Source: VBOC01 sp035635475 (GTDB lineage: Bacteria > Bacteroidota > Ignavibacteria > UBA10030 > SZUA-254). Taken from it: a stretch of 64,000 bases of DNA. The stretch lies in assembly GCA_035635475.1 (NCBI GenBank), contig DASQAZ010000036.1, forward strand, positions 15,041-79,040, written 5' to 3'. Below, piece after piece: positions 16,833 through 24,759 of the stretch. The notes beneath the pieces were generated by a model that searched no databases, was not told the origin of the DNA, and was given only the letters and a program-made list of their open reading frames with translations. Position 1 is the first letter of the stretch. Every line of letters starts with the position of its first letter. A program made the position numbers and the translations under genes.

Positions 16833-18161
16833 ATGCTGAAAAAAGTGATCCTACCGGCACTGAAGGGCGAGCCGCGTTCACTGAACGGGCACTGCGAGCT
16901 CCATGTCGTGCGCACCGAAGTGGAACTGGATGCCCTGGAGGAGCGGTGGAATGGCCTCATGAGTTGTTCCGATGTCTCCGCATTCCAGACGTTCGAGTGG
17001 CTGAGGACCTGGTGGCGGTACTTCGGGGCTAATCGGAGGCTCCACTCGCTCATTGTAACGGAAGAGGGCCGGACAATCGGCATCGCCCCGATGTTTATAG
17101 AAGACGCGAGAATCCTGGGCGTCAGGGTTGCGACGCGGCTGAGATTCATGGGCTGCGGCATCTCGGACTATTGTGATTTCATCATCGCCCGGGGGAAAGA
17201 GGAACTCGTCCTCCATGCGTTTGCGCAGTATCTGTTCGCACACTCCGGCGATTGGGATATTTTCGAAATTGCCGACGTGAACGAGCGCGCCCAGCTTTAT
17301 AAAATGCTTCCGAGGCTCCTCCGTGAACGCGGCATGGGCGTCTACACGTACCAGGGGAATGTCTGTCCGAGCCTCGCGCTGCCCGATTCCTGGGATGACT
17401 TTCTCGCCGGACTCGGCCAGAAGATGCGGCATCATCTGAAAAAGAAGAGGGAGATGCTGAATCTTCAGTACCGGACGGAGGTGGAAATCTTCAAATCGGC
17501 CTCGGACGATATCGACCTCGCCGTCAACGAATTCATTCAGATCCATGAACGGCGGTGGAAGGGCCTCGGGTTCCGGAGCGCCTTTGACGACGAGGTCCAC
17601 CGGGAGTTCCACTATGAGGTCGCCCGGAGGATGGCTCGCCGCGGCTGGCTGAGGCTCTTCTTCCTCAAGGTGGACGGGCGGAGGGTCGCGGTGAGTTTTG
17701 ACTTCAATTTCAACAAAAGAATTCATGTCTATCTCTCCCATGCCTGCGGACCGGAGGAGATCATGAAGTGCAGTCCGGGTTTCCTGATCCGCTGTATTGC
17801 GATCGATCGCGGCATAGCGGAGGGCATGGAAATCTACGACCTCCTGAGAGGAAATGAGGCCTACAAATATGAGGAGCTCAAGTGTGTCCGTAGCGAAAAC
17901 TGGCTCGTGAGGGGAGTGGGATGCTCCCGCGAGTCACGGGCCCGGTTCCGGATCTTTCTCGTGCGCGAGTTCGTGATCAAGAGCTTCGATCGGATTCGCC
18001 GGGAATACCACGAGTTCAGGCGGTTCGTGATCACCAAGAAACCTTCAACGATGGCGAGTCTCCGTTTTTTCCGATCCCAACTCGTTCTTCTCTACAAATT
18101 GGCAATAAATTACTGTGAACGCTTCTTTTTCAATGAAAGCCGACACCATGCGCCGAGATGA
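16833..18161 (+). CDS. FemAB/CelD-like GNAT acyltransferase, copy 2
   Basis: 442 residues from the ATG at 16833, which has GGTGGA six bases upstream; an ATG at 16797 in the same frame overlaps the previous gene by 14 bases and lacks such a site. It has the same two-lobe layout as the gene at 12466: QTFEWLRTWWRYFG, TIGIAPMFIE and MGCGISDYCDFII in the first lobe; LGQKMRHHLKKKREML, FIQIHERRWKGLGFRS, GRRVAVSFDFNFNKRIHVYLSH and DLLRGNEAYKYEE in the second. The two are clearly paralogous but diverged. Position between the three-domain protein and the ATP-grasp pair suggests it transfers the product of that block; this is inference. Confidence 0.83.
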   Translation: MLKKVILPALKGEPRSLNGHCELHVVRTEVELDALEERWNGLMSCSDVSAFQTFEWLRTWWRYFGANRRLHSLIVTEEGRTIGIAPMFIEDARILGVRVATRLRFMGCGISDYCDFIIARGKEELVLHAFAQYLFAHSGDWDIFEIADVNERAQLYKMLPRLLRERGMGVYTYQGNVCPSLALPDSWDDFLAGLGQKMRHHLKKKREMLNLQYRTEVEIFKSASDDIDLAVNEFIQIHERRWKGLGFRSAFDDEVHREFHYEVARRMARRGWLRLFFLKVDGRRVAVSFDFNFNKRIHVYLSHACGPEEIMKCSPGFLIRCIAIDRGIAEGMEIYDLLRGNEAYKYEELKCVRSENWLVRGVGCSRESRARFRIFLVREFVIKSFDRIRREYHEFRRFVITKKPSTMASLRFFRSQLVLLYKLAINYCERFFFNESRHHAPR

Positions 18162-19476
18162 AGAGCCGCGGAGGGCGGTCATTCTCTCGGGCGGCGGATG
18201 GCCGGGCGCGTACGACATCGTGCGCGCGCTGGGCCTGGCGGGAGTTAAGTCTATTGTCGTCTCCTCCCAGCCGGACGACATCGCATTCCATTCCCGCTAC
18301 GTTGAGGGAAGAATCAATCTGCCGGAGTTTCAGCCGTGCCAATACGGAAGAATCGCAGACGCTCTGGAAGCGATCGGAACTTCGGAGCGGGAGAAGCCGG
18401 TGCTTTTTTATGTAGGCGACGCAGAGGTTGCATTTGTGCAACAGTTTCGCGATCGGCTGCGGGAATACTTCCGGTTCCTCCTGCCGGAGGATCGCCTCAC
18501 CACGACGCTCCTCAACAAGTCGTTGTTTTACGAGTTCGCGCGGGGATGCGATCTTCCCGTTCCGAGCGCGGAGTCGTTCTCCGATGTGCGCGACCTGCGG
18601 AAAAGAATCGGCGCCGTCGCGTTTCCCTGCATCGTGAAGCCTTCGTTCAACCAGGACTGGTTCTGGAAGAATCGGGAGGAACGCGACCGGTTGCCGTCAT
18701 ACAAGCAGGCGCTGCGCCGATTCGGTTCGAAGGATGACCTCCTGGAATTCGCCGACGCCCTCCCCGAGCGGGCTTCCGGGTTTGTGGTTCAATCCTACAT
18801 CGACGGCGGCGACGATGCGATCACCAGCTTCCACGGCTACTTTAACGAACAGTCGGAGTGTCTCGGCTACTTCCTGGGCCGTGAGATCCGCACGAATCCT
18901 CCCCACACCGGCGAAAGCGCATATTCGCGCACCATTTACAACGAATCGTTGGCGAAGCGGAGCATCGATTACCTGAGGCGCATCGGCATGCGCGGCATTG
19001 TGAAAATCGACTATAAGCTGGATGCACGGACGAATGATTTTAAGATGATGGAAATAGAGCCGCACTTTCAATTCTGGCACCTGCTCGGAGCGTACGCCGG
19101 GGTAAACCTGCCGCTGATTGCCTATCGCCATCAGCGCGATGAGCGGGTAGCGATCTCCGGGAGTTATGCCGACGATCTCCGAATGCTTTATTTCCTCCCG
19201 GATATCCGCGCATTTTGGGGCGGATACCGGAAATCCGGCGAGTGGGCGCTGGTCCCATATTTAAAATCGTTCATGAAGAAAAAATACTACCGGGTATTCG
19301 ATCCGCTCGACCCCTTGCCCTTTGTTCGTTCCGTCATGGGACTTGGCGGGCGCATCCTCAAACATCTCCCTGTGCGCCTCGCCGCGAAGAGCGGGGCTAT
19401 TCAGGTGCGAGGAATCCGTCCGCAGAATGTGATTGTAAGAGAATTACCTCAACTTCATCGGATGAACGAACACTAG
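18133..19476 (+). CDS. ATP-grasp protein, copy 1 (altered metal site)
   Basis: About 447 residues of the carbamoyl-phosphate-synthase-like ATP-grasp type. N-terminal pre-ATP-grasp segment: AVILSGGGWPGAYDIVRAL. ATP-binding strand: FPCIVKPSFNQDW. Further core: FVVQSYIDGGDDAITSFHGY, LGREIRTNPPHTGES and GIVKIDYKLD. At the usual metal-binding motif E-x-N-x-R the sequence is EIEPHF (19051-19068), so the Asn and Arg are replaced by Glu and His. The adjacent copy keeps EINPRF. Family members form amide or peptide-like bonds through acyl-phosphates. Copy 1 may be inactive, regulatory or altered in metal use. The start is uncertain: GTG 18115, ATG 18133 and ATG 18148 are all in frame and none has a strong ribosome site; all overlap the preceding gene. 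Confidence 0.82.
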   Translation: MKADTMRRDEEPRRAVILSGGGWPGAYDIVRALGLAGVKSIVVSSQPDDIAFHSRYVEGRINLPEFQPCQYGRIADALEAIGTSEREKPVLFYVGDAEVAFVQQFRDRLREYFRFLLPEDRLTTTLLNKSLFYEFARGCDLPVPSAESFSDVRDLRKRIGAVAFPCIVKPSFNQDWFWKNREERDRLPSYKQALRRFGSKDDLLEFADALPERASGFVVQSYIDGGDDAITSFHGYFNEQSECLGYFLGREIRTNPPHTGESAYSRTIYNESLAKRSIDYLRRIGMRGIVKIDYKLDARTNDFKMMEIEPHFQFWHLLGAYAGVNLPLIAYRHQRDERVAISGSYADDLRMLYFLPDIRAFWGGYRKSGEWALVPYLKSFMKKKYYRVFDPLDPLPFVRSVMGLGGRILKHLPVRLAAKSGAIQVRGIRPQNVIVRELPQLHRMNEH

Positions 19477-19479
19477 AAT

Positions 19480-20838
19480 ATGCAGAACCGATCGGCAAAG
19501 AGCGCGGAGGCACTGATCATATCGGCGGGATGGTCTCCCGGAGCGTACGACATTGCAAGGTCGCTCGGCATGGCCGGAATCCTGAGCCATATCGCTTCTT
19601 CGCAGCCCTCGGACATCGGATTTTATTCCCGTTATTGCGCGGGACGGTGGATGCTTCCGTGTTTCAAGCCCGAGAATTACGGCGAGATCGTCATACGGCT
19701 TCAGAAGCTCAGCTCCGGGTCGGGCGAGAAGCCGGTGCTCTTCTACGCATCGGACCCTGAACTGTGGTTTGTCTGGAGATACCGCCATCAACTTGAGCCT
19801 TTCTACCGTTTTCTGCTGCCTCCCGACGATCTGATTGAGAAGCTATTCAACAAGGTGCTGTTCGCAGAGTTCGCCCGCGAGCACGAGCTCCCGATCCCCC
19901 GATCGGCTACGCTCCGGCGCCTCGAAGAGCTTCAGGAGCTCGATGGTGCGATCACCTTTCCCTGTATCGTCAAGCCGGCATACAGCCAGGACTGGATATG
20001 GGATACGCCCGAGCAGGAGACCCGATTCGGATCATACAAGAAGGCGTTGCGAAGGTTCGATTCAAAAGCCCAGCTTCTGGACTTCTGCGGCGCACTGCCC
20101 GAGAGAGAGGCCGGGGTCGTGATTCAGGAATATATCGACGGGCGGGATGAATCAATCGACAGTTTCCACGGGTATTTCGACAAGCACTCGCGTTGTCTCG
20201 GATATTTTCTCGGGCGCAAAATACGCACCTACCCGCCGCATACGGGCGGGAGTGCCTATGTGCGGACAATCCATAACGAGACTCTCGCCCGATTAAGCGA
20301 TGAGTATCTTAGACGAATAGGATTCCAGGGAATCGTGAAAATAGATTACAAATGGGATGACCGGACGAAAGTATTTAATATTCTGGAGATCAATCCTCGT
20401 TTCAACCTCTGGGAGCTGCTGGGCGCTTATGCGGGTGTTAATCTGGCATCGGTGGCCTACCATGACCAGCGCGGAGAGTCGGTGGAGTGGCGGTCATCGT
20501 ACACCGATGACGCTCGCCTTCTGTATGCTAAACAGGATCTTCGGGCGTACTGGACCGGTTATCGGCACACCGGAGAGTGGACGTTCATTTCGTACGTGAG
20601 GTCGATGGCGGCGAAGCTTCACTTCCGCGTCTTCGATCCCAGGGACCCGCTTCCGTTTGTGGTTTCGGCACTGGCATTCCTTCTGAGAAACGGCCTGCGG
20701 ATGCTCGGAGTGAAAATGAAGGTACCCAAGCCGGGTGAGCATGCGTTTATTTCGAGACGGCGGATGAGGGGACAAGCAATTTCTCAAAAGCCGCCCGAGC
20801 CTCACGAAGCACAGATCAGGCCGGCAATGATGGAGTAG
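19480..20838 (+). CDS. ATP-grasp protein, copy 2 (intact motif)
   Basis: 452 residues, starting three bases after copy 1 and similar to it along the whole length: AGWSPGAYDIARSLGMAG, FPCIVKPAYSQDW, VVIQEYIDGRDESIDSFHGY, FLGRKIRTYPPHTGGSAY, GIVKIDYKWDDRTK. The metal-binding motif is the canonical LEINPRF (20386-20400). The C-terminal 90 residues (GYRHTGEWTF, FRVFDPRDPLPFV) also match copy 1 and lie outside the ATP-grasp core. The pair clearly arose by tandem duplication. Predicted to join a carboxylate to an amine or similar nucleophile at the cost of ATP; its substrates are unknown. The FemAB-like and three-domain proteins next to it suggest that the product ends up on the polymer. Confidence 0.86.
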   Translation: MQNRSAKSAEALIISAGWSPGAYDIARSLGMAGILSHIASSQPSDIGFYSRYCAGRWMLPCFKPENYGEIVIRLQKLSSGSGEKPVLFYASDPELWFVWRYRHQLEPFYRFLLPPDDLIEKLFNKVLFAEFAREHELPIPRSATLRRLEELQELDGAITFPCIVKPAYSQDWIWDTPEQETRFGSYKKALRRFDSKAQLLDFCGALPEREAGVVIQEYIDGRDESIDSFHGYFDKHSRCLGYFLGRKIRTYPPHTGGSAYVRTIHNETLARLSDEYLRRIGFQGIVKIDYKWDDRTKVFNILEINPRFNLWELLGAYAGVNLASVAYHDQRGESVEWRSSYTDDARLLYAKQDLRAYWTGYRHTGEWTFISYVRSMAAKLHFRVFDPRDPLPFVVSALAFLLRNGLRMLGVKMKVPKPGEHAFISRRRMRGQAISQKPPEPHEAQIRPAMME

Positions 20839-20872
20839 AGGGTGTGAATCGTCTCATCATCACTGGAGAAGC

Positions 20873-21583
20873 GTGACTGAAGTCGTTGATACTGTTGCGG
20901 GTTTGATGAAATTGGAGCGTGAATGGGACGCGCTGGCGTTGGAATTCCAGAACCCGCTACTCACCCATGAATGGTTTGCCTCCTGCGCGGCGGCGGTGAG
21001 CCCTCCCGATGAGCTGAGGATTATTCTCATCATGGACGAAGAAAAGCTCGTCGCTGCAGCACCAATGGTGATGGTTCGCCGCTGGGGCGTCCGGCGCCTG
21101 GAAATTCTCGGGAGCTCGACCCTGCAGGAACCGAGCACCTTTCTTTTCAGAGATGAAGATTCGCTCAACGAACTCCTGAGGGCGGTCAGGACCGGGGTCT
21201 CCGTGCGTGTTGTAAAAGGACAATGGTCGGACCCGAGGGGAAACGGGCTTGACTGCAGGAGAAACTTCCGCGTCCTGATCGACGCTCTCGCAGGGCGCTG
21301 CCCGCATGTGTTCGTCGGTACGCACGATCGCCACCTCGCCCGTGAAGCGCTCACGATCCTGCGTGCCTCGGATACGCGGTGTGAACTGGAACAGATGCTC
21401 GGACTGCCCTCGATTGTGAAGAGCGCGGCAGAGCCTCTCGGGATCCCGGTCAGGGTGTATGTTCCCTTCGGCACTCCGTATCTGCCCTACAATATCCGCT
21501 ACGTTTCGCATCGCCCTGCGATGATGGCCTGGGCGCTTAATGGCCTCCTGACAGGGGGGGATTGGAACCAGGGATTGTTGTGA
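20873..21583 (+). pseudogene. Chimeric ORF: FemAB-like N-terminus joined to proline-dehydrogenase C-terminus
   Basis: 236 residues from a GTG with GGAG just upstream. Residues about 1-103 match the first lobe of the FemAB/CelD-like proteins (EREWDAL, NPLLTHEWFASC, EKLVAAAPMVMVRRWGVRRL). From about residue 106 on the sequence matches the second half of a proline dehydrogenase barrel: VRVVKGQWSDP (KGAY strand), HVFVGTHDRHL (ATHD strand), CELEQMLGLP (E-QMLYG) and PVRVYVPFGTPYLPYNIRY. Neither part is complete: the GNAT lobe of the former and the N-terminal half of the barrel of the latter are missing, and the usual Arg-Arg pair of the last helix reads Arg-Tyr. The simplest reading is an in-frame deletion that fused two neighbouring genes near base 21190. 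A working new protein cannot be excluded because the frame is intact. Confidence 0.7.
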
Positions 21584-21596
21584 AGAGCCGGTGACT

Positions 21597-22832
21597 ATGA
21601 TAACCGCAATCGAAATTGTCCTTCTTTCTATTCTTGGCCTCCCTCTCTGTTATCTTGCCCTCCTCAGCTTCCTTGCCCTCAATCCGAAACAGCGCCGGAA
21701 TTCGGGCAATTCCCGCCTGCGCCGATTCGCCATCGTCGTGCCCGCACACGACGAGGAGCGGACCATCGATGCAACGCTCCGAAGCCTGCTCGCGATCGAT
21801 TACCCGCGCCAGATGTACGATCTCGTCGTCATTGCCGACAACTGCGATGACGGCACCGCTCAAGTTGCGAATCGTCCGGGAGTCCAGGTTCTGGAGAGAA
21901 ACGATCCCCATCTGCGCGGGAAAGGTTATGCGCTGCGCTGGGGGTTTGATGCACTGCTCTCATTGTCCCGGTACGACGCTGTCGTTGTCGTGGATGCCGA
22001 CAGTACCGCCTCCCGGAATTTTCTTTCGGTCATGAATGATTACCTTGAAACCGGCGCGGAGGCGGTCCAGAGCAGCGACCTGGTCAGGCCGCTCCCCGGG
22101 TCCTGGAGTTCGGAGATCGTTCGCATCGGCTTTCTGCTCTATAATTACGTGCGGCCGCTCGGCAGGATGGCTCTCGGATGCTCGGCGGGTTTGCGTGGAA
22201 ACGGCATGTGCTTCGCCGTCGACACGCTTCGCCGGGTTCCCTGGGTCGCATTCTCCGTCGCCGAGGATCTCGAGTATGGCCTGGAATTGTTGCTCCGGGG
22301 GGTTGGCGTCGTTTTTGCGCCTGAAGCGGTCGTGATTGCCGCGATGCCTCAGCATGCTGCAAACGCCCGGAGCCAGCGCGCGCGGTGGGAAATGGGCAGA
22401 TTCCCGCTGGTCAAAAAGTATGCAGGCCGGCTTCTCCGCACTGCCGCGTACGCACGCTCGTATCGATGTTTCGATGCGTTCATCGATCTTGTCACTCCGC
22501 CGCTCGTCAATTTGCTCATGGCCGTTTCAGCGATGTTCATGATCTCCGTCATCCTGTTGGGGCTCGGCTATTGGGAGCTGGGGCCTGTGATCTGGCTTTG
22601 GGCCGGGTTGATGGGGTTGGGGATGGTACATCTGCTGGTCGGAATTCAGGCCGCCCGGGGGTCTGTGGAAGATCTGAAAGTTCTACTTCATCTTCCCCGG
22701 TACGCTTTCTGGAAACTCCTGCTCTACGCCGGGATGATCAAAAAGCGCGTGCCAAATGAATGGATTCGCACCCACCGTGAAGCCGGCGACGAGCCGCTTC
22801 CGGGGGAACAATCGTCGGGGAGTCCCGCCTAG
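21597..22832 (+). CDS. GT2-family membrane glycosyltransferase
   Basis: About 411 residues. One N-terminal helix (IVLLSILGLPLCYLALLSFLAL), a GT-A domain with FAIVVPAHDEERTIDATLRS, IADNCDDGTA, the DxD-type VVVDADS, and the acceptor/processivity motif QRARWEMGRFP, then two or three C-terminal helices. This is the layout of processive or membrane-bound GT2 enzymes such as HasA/BcsA relatives and cell-wall transferases. It closes the rightward operon; its stop is three bases from that of the convergent GH47 gene and no terminator is visible between. The first in-frame codon GTG at 21591 is an alternative start. Confidence 0.88.
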   Translation: MITAIEIVLLSILGLPLCYLALLSFLALNPKQRRNSGNSRLRRFAIVVPAHDEERTIDATLRSLLAIDYPRQMYDLVVIADNCDDGTAQVANRPGVQVLERNDPHLRGKGYALRWGFDALLSLSRYDAVVVVDADSTASRNFLSVMNDYLETGAEAVQSSDLVRPLPGSWSSEIVRIGFLLYNYVRPLGRMALGCSAGLRGNGMCFAVDTLRRVPWVAFSVAEDLEYGLELLLRGVGVVFAPEAVVIAAMPQHAANARSQRARWEMGRFPLVKKYAGRLLRTAAYARSYRCFDAFIDLVTPPLVNLLMAVSAMFMISVILLGLGYWELGPVIWLWAGLMGLGMVHLLVGIQAARGSVEDLKVLLHLPRYAFWKLLLYAGMIKKRVPNEWIRTHREAGDEPLPGEQSSGSPA

Positions 22833-22835
22833 TGC

Positions 22836-24200
22836 CTACCACGTTCTTCGTATCGGATGTGCCTCCGTATTGAAAATAACCTTCGTCGGGTCGAGAGTTT
22901 CCGGCGGCGCGTACAGCAAGTAGAGATACTTTAGCGTTTCGGCGAGGAAGAAACTTTCCATGTTGTCCTTTTTCTCCTTGGTTCGGACGTCCTTCAAGGC
23001 GGCGTATCCGGCCTCTGTTTTGCAGTAGCGCCTGAGACTGTCGAAGAAAGTCCTGCCCATTTCGAGGTAACGCGGCCGTTTCGTAATGTAATAGAGGTAG
23101 TATGCCGATTCGATGATTTCAGGGCGAAGAGGATAGCCGCCCTCCGTCACGGTCATCGTCGCATAGTCGATTTCCTCCGGCTCGATGCCGAAGCTCGTCC
23201 ACATCTTGTAGCACGATTCTTCCAGGCGCGCAGCGCGCTCGAGATCGCCCGAGAGTGCGAGCACGGCGGGGAGGAAGGCATCGAGCGCTCCGAAGCGCGT
23301 TTGCTCACGCTTCCCCGTTCGCATGTTCACGCGTGCGTACCAGAATCCCGTGGCCGTTTCATGCGCGAGGTACTTCTCCGCCGAATCGATGCTCGTCCGC
23401 CACATGGTTTCGCATTCCTTGTCATCGAAGAGGCGCCAGCACTTCAGGAGGTATTCATAATAGGAATCGATTCCGCCGCTGATGTGGCTGAGCGAGTCGG
23501 TCCAGGCGCCGGTTTCAACGTTGATCGCCGAACCCAGGAGCCCGATCGGAGAGCGGCGGTTGTAGACCTCGACGAGCGCGCGTTTGGCTTTCTCGTAGAA
23601 GACGGCTTTACCGGTGAGCTTGCTCAGCGTGCCGAATTCGATGAGCAGCGTGCCGATTTCGGCGGGGTTGGTAATCGAATCCCGGACAGCCCCCGTCTTG
23701 AGGTTCACATAGACATACGGCATGCCGGTCGGAGAGTTGAAAACCGGGAGCAATCGGTTTCCCAGGTCTTCGGCGAGAGTCAGAAGGCGTTTGTCGCCCG
23801 TAAGTTGAAAGTTGCTCAAGAGTCCGCCCAGGAGCCGGATCGTAATCTCGAAATTCTTGACCTCCATGTCGCGATCGAAGGAGAGCTTCGATGTGACCAG
23901 TTCCCTCGCTTCTTGTGCTTCATCGGTGAGGCCCATGAGGGTCAGGGCATCCATCGCATCGACCGGGGTCATGCAAAGGGAGAAGCGCCCCCAGTCGCGA
24001 TAGCTCTTGCTGAGAGGTTTCAGCTCGTCATGTCCCCAGGCGTATTTCTTGTAGGCGTTCCAGCAGTGTAGAAATTCCCGGCGCACATCCTCGGCCATCC
24101 TGGACTTGTCGATTTCGAGGAGGAGCGACTTGTCCTGCGTCGCGGCTTGCCGGAGCGGCAGAAGGCACAAAAAAACGAGGGCTGAAACGGTTCGAATCAC
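22836..24200 (-). CDS. Secreted GH47 alpha-1,2-mannosidase
   Basis: 454 residues with a signal peptide (IRTVSALVFLCLLPLRQAATQ). The mature protein matches GH47 throughout: FLHCWNAYKKYAWGHDELKP, TPVDAMDALTLMGL, NFEITIRLLGGLLSNFQLTGD, NSPTGMPYVYVNLKTG, HISGGIDSYYEYLLK and near the C-terminus IFNTEAHPIRR, which contains the calcium-binding Thr of the FNTEAHP motif. Length equals the catalytic domain alone. GH47 enzymes trim alpha-1,2-linked mannose from high-mannose glycans or fungal mannan; bacterial members are relatively few. GTG start with GGAG seven bases upstream. It lies just beyond the terminator of the small DUF1059-like gene, so it needs its own promoter or read-through. Confidence 0.88.
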   Translation of the reverse strand: MIRTVSALVFLCLLPLRQAATQDKSLLLEIDKSRMAEDVRREFLHCWNAYKKYAWGHDELKPLSKSYRDWGRFSLCMTPVDAMDALTLMGLTDEAQEARELVTSKLSFDRDMEVKNFEITIRLLGGLLSNFQLTGDKRLLTLAEDLGNRLLPVFNSPTGMPYVYVNLKTGAVRDSITNPAEIGTLLIEFGTLSKLTGKAVFYEKAKRALVEVYNRRSPIGLLGSAINVETGAWTDSLSHISGGIDSYYEYLLKCWRLFDDKECETMWRTSIDSAEKYLAHETATGFWYARVNMRTGKREQTRFGALDAFLPAVLALSGDLERAARLEESCYKMWTSFGIEPEEIDYATMTVTEGGYPLRPEIIESAYYLYYITKRPRYLEMGRTFFDSLRRYCKTEAGYAALKDVRTKEKKDNMESFFLAETLKYLYLLYAPPETLDPTKVIFNTEAHPIRRTW

Positions 24201-24227
24201 GGTTGACTCCGAATGTTGGGATGCCTG

Positions 24228-24266
24228 AAAAAAAATCCCGATCCCGCGTGGGCGGGACCGGGATTT
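24228..24266 (-). terminator. Rho-independent terminator of the DUF1059-like gene
   Basis: On the leftward strand AAATCCCGGTCCCGC pairs with GCGGGATCGGGATTT around the loop CCAC, directly followed by eight T residues (24228-24235 on the plus strand are A). It lies 20 bases past the stop of the small secreted gene. The one interior mismatch (G opposite A-side pairing) does not break the stem. Confidence 0.85.
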
Positions 24267-24285
24267 GAGTTCGTACTTCGGGAAG

Positions 24286-24612
24286 CTACTGTTTCGCCTC
24301 GGTCGCTTCCTCGGTCTTCATCATACCTGCCACTTCTTTTGCGGTCATCTTCTTGTTGTGGGACTTTTGCGCATGCCTGATAACGATGTCCGAGAGCTCC
24401 TTCTTGTCGTGGCTTCGGCACATGAAACCGCAGGCGGGATCGCAGGTCACCGAGTACATCGCGCTTTTTTCGGGCGCCTTCTCGGTTTTTGTCATTTCCG
24501 GCTTTGCTTCCTTCTTCGGCTCTTGTGTTGTCGTCTCCTGAGCCCGTGTGATCGTTGTAAGGCAAACGGTCAGAATGACTGCGAACAGGAGCGCCGAGAG
24601 TTGTTTTACCAT
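24286..24612 (-). CDS. Small secreted protein with DUF1059-like domain
   Basis: 108 residues. Signal peptide MVKQLSALLFAVILTVCLTT with cleavage after about residue 25, a charged Glu/Lys/Thr-rich linker (TTQEPKKEAKPEMTKTEKAP), then a DUF1059-like domain: SVTCDPACGFMCRSHDKKEL followed by IVIRHAQKSHNKKMT. The Cys and His pattern (C-x3-C-x3-C and H-x4-H) suggests metal binding, as proposed for that family. GAAAGGAG lies seven bases before the ATG. It has its own promoter (24683-24711) and terminator, so it is probably a single-gene unit. Function unknown; periplasmic or extracellular location is inferred from the signal. Confidence 0.78.
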   Translation of the reverse strand: MVKQLSALLFAVILTVCLTTITRAQETTTQEPKKEAKPEMTKTEKAPEKSAMYSVTCDPACGFMCRSHDKKELSDIVIRHAQKSHNKKMTAKEVAGMMKTEEATEAKQ

Positions 24613-24682
24613 GGCTTGTCTCCTTTCTGATTTGTGGTTGGGTGTTTCGGTTAGTATGCTGCAGGTCTTTCTCGAACAGCCG

Positions 24683-24711
24683 AAGTTATCGAATATCCGC
24701 TCGAATGTCAA
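24683..24711 (-). promoter_or_regulatory. Sigma70-type promoter for the DUF1059-like gene
   Basis: Leftward strand: perfect TTGACA (24706-24711), 17-base spacer, TAACTT (24683-24688, four of six matches). It lies about 70 bases before the ATG, leaving a 60-base leader with the GAAAGGAG ribosome site. Confidence 0.55.
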
Positions 24712-24759
24712 GTTTTCAACCCCCTTCGGTTACCTTTATATTATAGGGCAACACGCCGG

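Noticed and set aside
24740..24745. Perfect TATAAT on the leftward strand upstream of the DUF1059-like gene
   Set aside because: No -35 element at 16-18 bases (AAGGAA there); the TTGACA/TAACTT pair downstream is better.
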